A stretch of DNA of 7,428 nucleotides, taken from NCBI GenBank assembly GCA_043782425.1, contig JAYWAM010000028.1:1-7428 (forward strand), in the 5' to 3' direction. Below the pieces are notes generated by a model that worked only from the letters and a program-made list of their open reading frames with translations, did no database searches and had not been told where the DNA came from. The position numbers and the translations under genes were made by a program. The first letter of the stretch is position 1. Each line of letters starts with the position of its first letter. The DNA comes from JAYWAM01 sp043782425 (GTDB lineage Bacteria > Pseudomonadota > Gammaproteobacteria > Burkholderiales > Usitatibacteraceae). Below, piece by piece: positions 4,888 to 7,428 of this stretch.

Positions 4888-5659
4888 TTCGCTCAATAGC
4901 ATACAGACCGATTTCTATGCTGCATTGCTACACGGCGGCACTGCCGCCGAGTCGCATATCATGCCGGGCAACTTGGGCGTGCAGCGGCGCGTCGAGATTT
5001 ACCGGCACAATGTCCGCTCCAATCTGCGCGGCGCCTTGCAGGCGGTCTATCCGGTGGTGCTTAATCTGGTGGGCGAGGCGTTTTTCAACGAAGCAGCCGA
5101 TCAATACGCGCGCGCTCACCCATCGCATTGCGGCGATTTGAACCAGTTTGGCGAGCAGTTCGCGCATTTCCTGGCGCACTATGCGCATGCCGCAGAGCTC
5201 GTCTACCTCACCGATGTCGCGCGTCTTGAATGGGCCTGGCACCAGGCGTTTCACGCCGCCGACGCGCAAGCGCTTAACCCGGCACGCTTGGGTTCGCTGG
5301 CGCCAGAGGAATATGGCGCGCTGCGTTTCAAGCTCGCACCCGCAGCGCGCGTGTTGTTCATAGAGTATCCGGCGTTGCGTATCTGGGAAGTCAATCAGAC
5401 CGAGTACGCGGGCGATATGAGCGTAGACCTGCATAGCGGGGGCGAGCATCTGCTGGTGGCGCGCAACGGTTACACGCCATCGATTACATCCATTACCCTG
5501 GGAGAATACGTGTTGCTGGATGGCCTGCAACACGGCATGACGCTCGAACAAATCAGCCAGAGTGAGGGCATTACGCAGGAAGAGGATTTTTTGAGCCGTG
5601 CCCTGCAAACTTTTGTACTGGGCGGGGTGATTGTTGACTTCGCACTGGGAAACGTCTGA
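4871..5659 (+). CDS. bufC: DUF2063 partner protein of the MNIO enzyme (BufC-like)
   Basis: The 262-residue product carries the DUF2063 N-terminal domain: a helical start, then RVEIYRHNVRSNLRGALQAV and YPVVLNLVGEAFF (40-72), and YLTDVARLEWAWHQAFHAADA (112-132). A C-terminal beta-rich part (about 150-262) ends in a helical LGEYVLLDGLQHGMTLEQI region. In bufferin and related loci the partner binds the precursor and presents it to the DUF692 enzyme; the C-terminal part of partners has been described as resembling a RiPP recognition element, which I can only infer here. GTG 4871 is the start because no ATG exists before the conserved block, and the 17-base overlap with bufB fits coupling. No Shine-Dalgarno is clear. 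The protein has no signal peptide and so is cytoplasmic. No DoxX-type membrane gene follows, unlike some related loci; the operon ends here, 34 bases before a long inverted repeat. Confidence 0.9.
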   Translation: MNTPPDSLNSIQTDFYAALLHGGTAAESHIMPGNLGVQRRVEIYRHNVRSNLRGALQAVYPVVLNLVGEAFFNEAADQYARAHPSHCGDLNQFGEQFAHFLAHYAHAAELVYLTDVARLEWAWHQAFHAADAQALNPARLGSLAPEEYGALRFKLAPAARVLFIEYPALRIWEVNQTEYAGDMSVDLHSGGEHLLVARNGYTPSITSITLGEYVLLDGLQHGMTLEQISQSEGITQEEDFLSRALQTFVLGGVIVDFALGNV

Positions 5660-5693
5660 AATAGGGGCAGTGGGTTATTGCTGCAGTTTTACC

Positions 5694-5839
5694 TAAACCG
5701 GACGAGCCGGAACCAAAAATGATTCTCGCGCCAAGACGCAAAGAAAATCAACCCCGTGCTTGTTTTTCTTCGCGTCTTTGCGTCTTGGCGCGAAAATTTT
5801 TCTCACAAATTGCGAAGATTTAACTGATAAGAGACTAAA
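5694..5839 (+). repeat. Left copy of the long inverted repeat
   Basis: This 146-base segment matches the reverse complement of 6737-6881 from TAA[A/G]CCGGACGAGCC through to GAGACTAAA. By hand I count seven substitutions and one single-base gap, roughly 95% identity. Differences cluster in the central loop (GTGCTT against GGTTTT). It fills nearly the whole space between bufC and the Shine-Dalgarno of the PilJ-domain gene, so any promoter for that gene must lie within it. Confidence 0.95.
5727..5792. repeat. Nested palindrome in the left repeat
   Basis: CGCGCCAAGACGCAAAG (5727-5743) is repeated as its exact reverse complement at 5776-5792, a perfect 17-bp stem with a 32-base loop that is A-rich on one side and T-rich on the other. 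CGCCAAGACGCAAAG-type words are recalled as common intergenic repeats in environmental bacteria. The structure can form in DNA as a cruciform or in RNA on either strand. Confidence 0.9.
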
Positions 5840-5849
5840 GGATACGATC

Positions 5850-6728
5850 ATGAACCAGCAACCAGTAAAACCCTTCGGCGCACGTCATGTGTTTACTTAT
5901 GCGCTGTTGCTGCTCTGCGCCGCAACGCTCAGCGCAGGAAGTGCTTTCGCGCAAAGTATTACGCCAGGCAAGGTGCAAAACAAGGTGCAAAGCAAAAAGG
6001 CGCCACCAGAGAAGTTTGACGCAGCGGCCACGCTCAATATCGCCATCCGCCAACCCATGCTGGTTGAGCGCATCACCAAGGCCCACACATTGGTCGCGCA
6101 AAAGGTGCTTGAATCGCGCTCCATGCGCCAGCTCGACGATTCCACGGCGGAGTTCGAAAAGGCGCTGAAATATCTGCTGGCCAAGGCGCCCACGGCAGAC
6201 ATCAAGGACAACTATCAGTTGCTCGAGCAATTGTGGGAGGAATACAAGTCCATCTCCAAGCAGGCGATAGATCCGCAAAAGAACAAGCAGCTTGCCGAGC
6301 AAAACGAAGAAGTGGTGTGGATTGCGCAAAAAGGCGCCATGCAGCTCGCCGAACACGCCAAATCACAACGCAGTGATTTGATTAGCGCTGCGGGCGATGT
6401 GCGCACGCTGACGCAACGCATCGCCAAGCTCTATCTGTTCCGCAGCGGCGGTGTGCGCAATCAGGTGATTGACGAAGATATCAAGAAAGCCGAGCAGGAA
6501 TACCGCGCCAATATGGAAAAGCTTCTCAAGGCCCCGCAGAATTCCGCGCAGATCAACAGCGAGCTGGCGCTTGCGGAAACGCAGTATTTGTTCCTCAAGC
6601 AGTCCATCGAACGTCTAAATGAGAATAAATCATCCAAGATGGAGCTTGAGTATTTGACCAAGGCGTGCGACAACATTCTCGAAGTGATGGAGCGCGTCAC
6701 CAAACTTTACGAAAGCATCAAGGCCTGA
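5850..6728 (+). CDS. Secreted protein with PilJ-type (type IV pili MCP N-terminal) sensory domains
   Basis: The 292-residue product has a signal peptide (basic ARH, hydrophobic core 15-29, cleavage near SAFA, residue 34). The mature protein is almost entirely alpha-helical. Two repeats of the PF13675-like motif are visible: LNIAIRQPMLVERITKAH (62-79) and ISAAGDVRTLTQRIAKLYLF (178-197), each with the '[AG]-x-[RQ]-x-[LM]-x-[EQ]-R-[IM]-[AT]-K' pattern seen in PilJ and NarX-like periplasmic sensor domains. Each begins a helical bundle of about 100 residues. There is no transmembrane helix after the domains and no signalling domain, so it is a free periplasmic or secreted helical protein of unknown ligand. 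The start is ATG 5850 with AAAGGA eight bases upstream; the longer frame from 5760 would be read from the inverted repeat. It lies between convergent repeats and faces the GNAT toxin gene. What it senses or binds is not visible. Confidence 0.85.
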   Translation: MNQQPVKPFGARHVFTYALLLLCAATLSAGSAFAQSITPGKVQNKVQSKKAPPEKFDAAATLNIAIRQPMLVERITKAHTLVAQKVLESRSMRQLDDSTAEFEKALKYLLAKAPTADIKDNYQLLEQLWEEYKSISKQAIDPQKNKQLAEQNEEVVWIAQKGAMQLAEHAKSQRSDLISAAGDVRTLTQRIAKLYLFRSGGVRNQVIDEDIKKAEQEYRANMEKLLKAPQNSAQINSELALAETQYLFLKQSIERLNENKSSKMELEYLTKACDNILEVMERVTKLYESIKA

Positions 6729-6736
6729 CTTGCATT

Positions 6737-6881
6737 TTTAGTCTCTATCAGTTAAATCTTCGCAATTTGTGAGAAGAATTTTCGCGCCAAGACGCAAAGG
6801 CGCGAAGAAAAACAAAACCGGGGTTGATTTTCTTTGCGTCTTGGCGCGAGAATCGTTTTTGGTTCCGGCTCGTCCGGCTTA
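6737..6881 (-). repeat. Right copy of the long inverted repeat
   Basis: This is the inverted partner of 5694-5839. It begins eight bases after the stop of the PilJ-domain gene and ends exactly at the TAA stop of the minus-strand GNAT gene (6879-6881). Located between two convergent genes, its internal hairpin could serve as a bidirectional terminator. Confidence 0.95.
6783..6848. repeat. Nested palindrome in the right repeat
   Basis: CGCGCCAAGACGCAAAG (6783-6799) and its exact reverse complement (6832-6848) form the same perfect 17-bp stem as in the left repeat. The stem is conserved while the loop has changed at several positions, which suggests that the stem matters or is kept by gene conversion. 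Confidence 0.9.
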
Positions 6882-7367
6882 GAAATGAGGAAGACACAGC
6901 ATAAGTGTCATTGGATCGGCGGGCGATTCTTTGAAGCCATAGTGCTGGTAAAAAGCTTTGGCGTCGTGGTGTAATGCATGTACCAGCAGGGCGCGAACCC
7001 CGGCGTTTTGCGCGACAGCAACCCCGCGCAAAAAGGCATTATTCAGCAAAGCGCTACCGAGTTGCATACCTTGGTGGTCACGATTTACCGCCAGGCGCGC
7101 CAGCACCAGGACGGGAATCGGATCGGGCATGTTGCGTCGCACGGCGCCAGTGGATTCACGCTGCGCGACGGCCCCAGCCGCCAAAGCATAAAAGCCCAGC
7201 ACATGTTGGCGCTCATCAACTACCACGAACGTGCGGCTGGCGCCGCTTGACTGATTGGCAAGTGCTCGACGTTTCAACCAGTCGTTAAGCAGTGGCTCGC
7301 CACAATCAAACTCGCTGCAATCATGTTGATGCGCGAGTGGTTGTGGGCTGCTGATACTGATCGCCAC
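6879..7367 (-). CDS. GNAT-family toxin of a type II toxin-antitoxin pair (TacT/AtaT-like)
   Basis: The 162-residue acetyltransferase closely follows the TacT pattern: HDCSEFDCGEPLLNDWLKRR (15-34), SGASRTFVVVD (41-51), GFYALAAGAV (58-67), RRNMPDPIPVLVLARLAV (77-94), the acetyl-CoA loop DHQGMQLGSALL (97-108), RALLVHAL (125-132) and the catalytic-type Tyr in AKAFYQHYGF (136-145; Tyr140). Members acetylate the amino group of aminoacyl-tRNA and stop translation (family knowledge). GTG 7367 is chosen because it sits 11 bases after the antitoxin stop and gives the usual family length; TTG 7415, overlapping the antitoxin, is possible and adds 16 residues. No strong Shine-Dalgarno is seen. The C-terminus ends MTLMLCLPHF, a few residues shorter than I expect for the family, and the stop codon lies inside the right inverted repeat, so the end may have been replaced by that repeat. 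Confidence 0.9.
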   Translation of the reverse strand: MAISISSPQPLAHQHDCSEFDCGEPLLNDWLKRRALANQSSGASRTFVVVDERQHVLGFYALAAGAVAQRESTGAVRRNMPDPIPVLVLARLAVNRDHQGMQLGSALLNNAFLRGVAVAQNAGVRALLVHALHHDAKAFYQHYGFKESPADPMTLMLCLPHF

Positions 7368-7378
7368 TGGGACGACTA

Positions 7379-7428
7379 CTAGTCTCGACTCGCTTTTCGT
7401 TTGGCGCGAGCCCAAGGCGCCTTGACGG
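7379..7428 (-). CDS. C-terminal fragment of the cognate antitoxin (DUF1778-like), cut by the window edge
   Basis: Only the last 15 codons and the TAG (7379-7381) are inside the window, reading VKAPWARAKRKASRD. The 'KAPW' ending followed by a basic tail recalls DUF1778 (TacA-like) antitoxins, which bind DNA through an N-terminal ribbon-helix-helix and wrap the GNAT toxin with the C-terminus. The position directly upstream of the toxin, on the same strand, supports this. The assignment rests mainly on context. Confidence 0.6.
   Translation of the reverse strand, partial: VKAPWARAKRKASRD

Larger units (their letters stand above)
5694..6881. mobile_element. Putative inverted-repeat-bounded cargo unit carrying a PilJ-domain gene
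   Basis: Two almost identical repeats of about 145 bp in inverted orientation enclose a single gene with almost no spare sequence: the left repeat ends within the ribosome binding region and the right repeat begins eight bases after the stop codon. There is no transposase, and I find no target-site duplication at the outer ends (TTTTACC before, GAAATGA after). It could be a pair of miniature elements that trapped a gene, a non-autonomous transposon, or an invertible segment. Calling it mobile is inference. Confidence 0.35.

Noticed and set aside
4216..4902. Long minus-strand open frame opposite bufB, and a similar one opposite bufC
   Set aside because: Both mirror well-supported DUF692 and DUF2063 genes and show no motif or ribosome site of their own.
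5694..6881. Classical insertion sequence or composite transposon
   Set aside because: There is no transposase gene, no clear target-site duplication, and the enclosed protein is a secreted sensor-like protein.
1..7428. CRISPR array, tRNA or rRNA genes
   Set aside because: No regularly spaced short direct repeats and no tRNA- or rRNA-like segments were seen on either strand.

Overview
The window looks like chromosomal DNA of a betaproteobacterium, probably from the Nitrosomonadales / Gallionella-like range. That assignment is an inference from the style of the ArgB protein, from an ECF sigma factor and zinc-finger anti-sigma pair placed next to a DUF2282-DUF692-DUF2063 cluster, and from the moderately high GC of most genes. 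No ribosomal marker is present, so the taxonomic call is soft.

Layout. (1) Positions 1-1038 are accessory DNA. An integron-type attC-like recombination site (about 92-157) precedes two small overlapping genes of unknown function. The second gene encodes a membrane-anchored, SmpA/BamE-like fragment that seems cut short. (2) Positions 1039-2607, minus strand, hold argB (acetylglutamate kinase) and a class A small heat-shock protein. The heat-shock gene has a clear sigma-32 type promoter, and a strong GC-rich hairpin separates the two genes. (3) Positions 2669-5659, plus strand, hold a five-gene bufferin-type RiPP locus: ECF sigma factor, short soluble zinc-binding anti-sigma factor, secreted four-cysteine precursor (DUF2282, BufA1-like), DUF692/MNIO iron enzyme (BufB-like) and DUF2063 partner (BufC-like). 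A textbook intrinsic terminator sits between precursor and enzyme, which suggests that the peptide is made in excess over its modifying enzymes. (4) Positions 5694-6881 form an unusual unit. A gene for a secreted PilJ-N-domain protein is enclosed by two nearly identical inverted repeats of about 145 bp. Their inner edges touch the ribosome binding site on one side and lie just past the stop codon on the other, and each repeat carries a perfect 17-bp palindrome. (5) Positions 6879-7428, minus strand, hold a GNAT toxin (TacT-like) whose stop codon lies inside the right repeat, preceded by the last codons of its DUF1778-type antitoxin.

How the genes work together. The sigma and anti-sigma pair probably senses metal or redox stress and switches on the bufferin operon. 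Its product would be an exported peptide, modified on cysteine by BufB with BufC, that binds copper or a similar metal. The two most interesting signals are this locus with its internal terminator, and the undescribed inverted-repeat-bounded PilJ-domain gene, which is built like an invertible or transposable cargo unit. The attC-like site at the left edge suggests that the first kilobase is a remnant of an integron cassette array.
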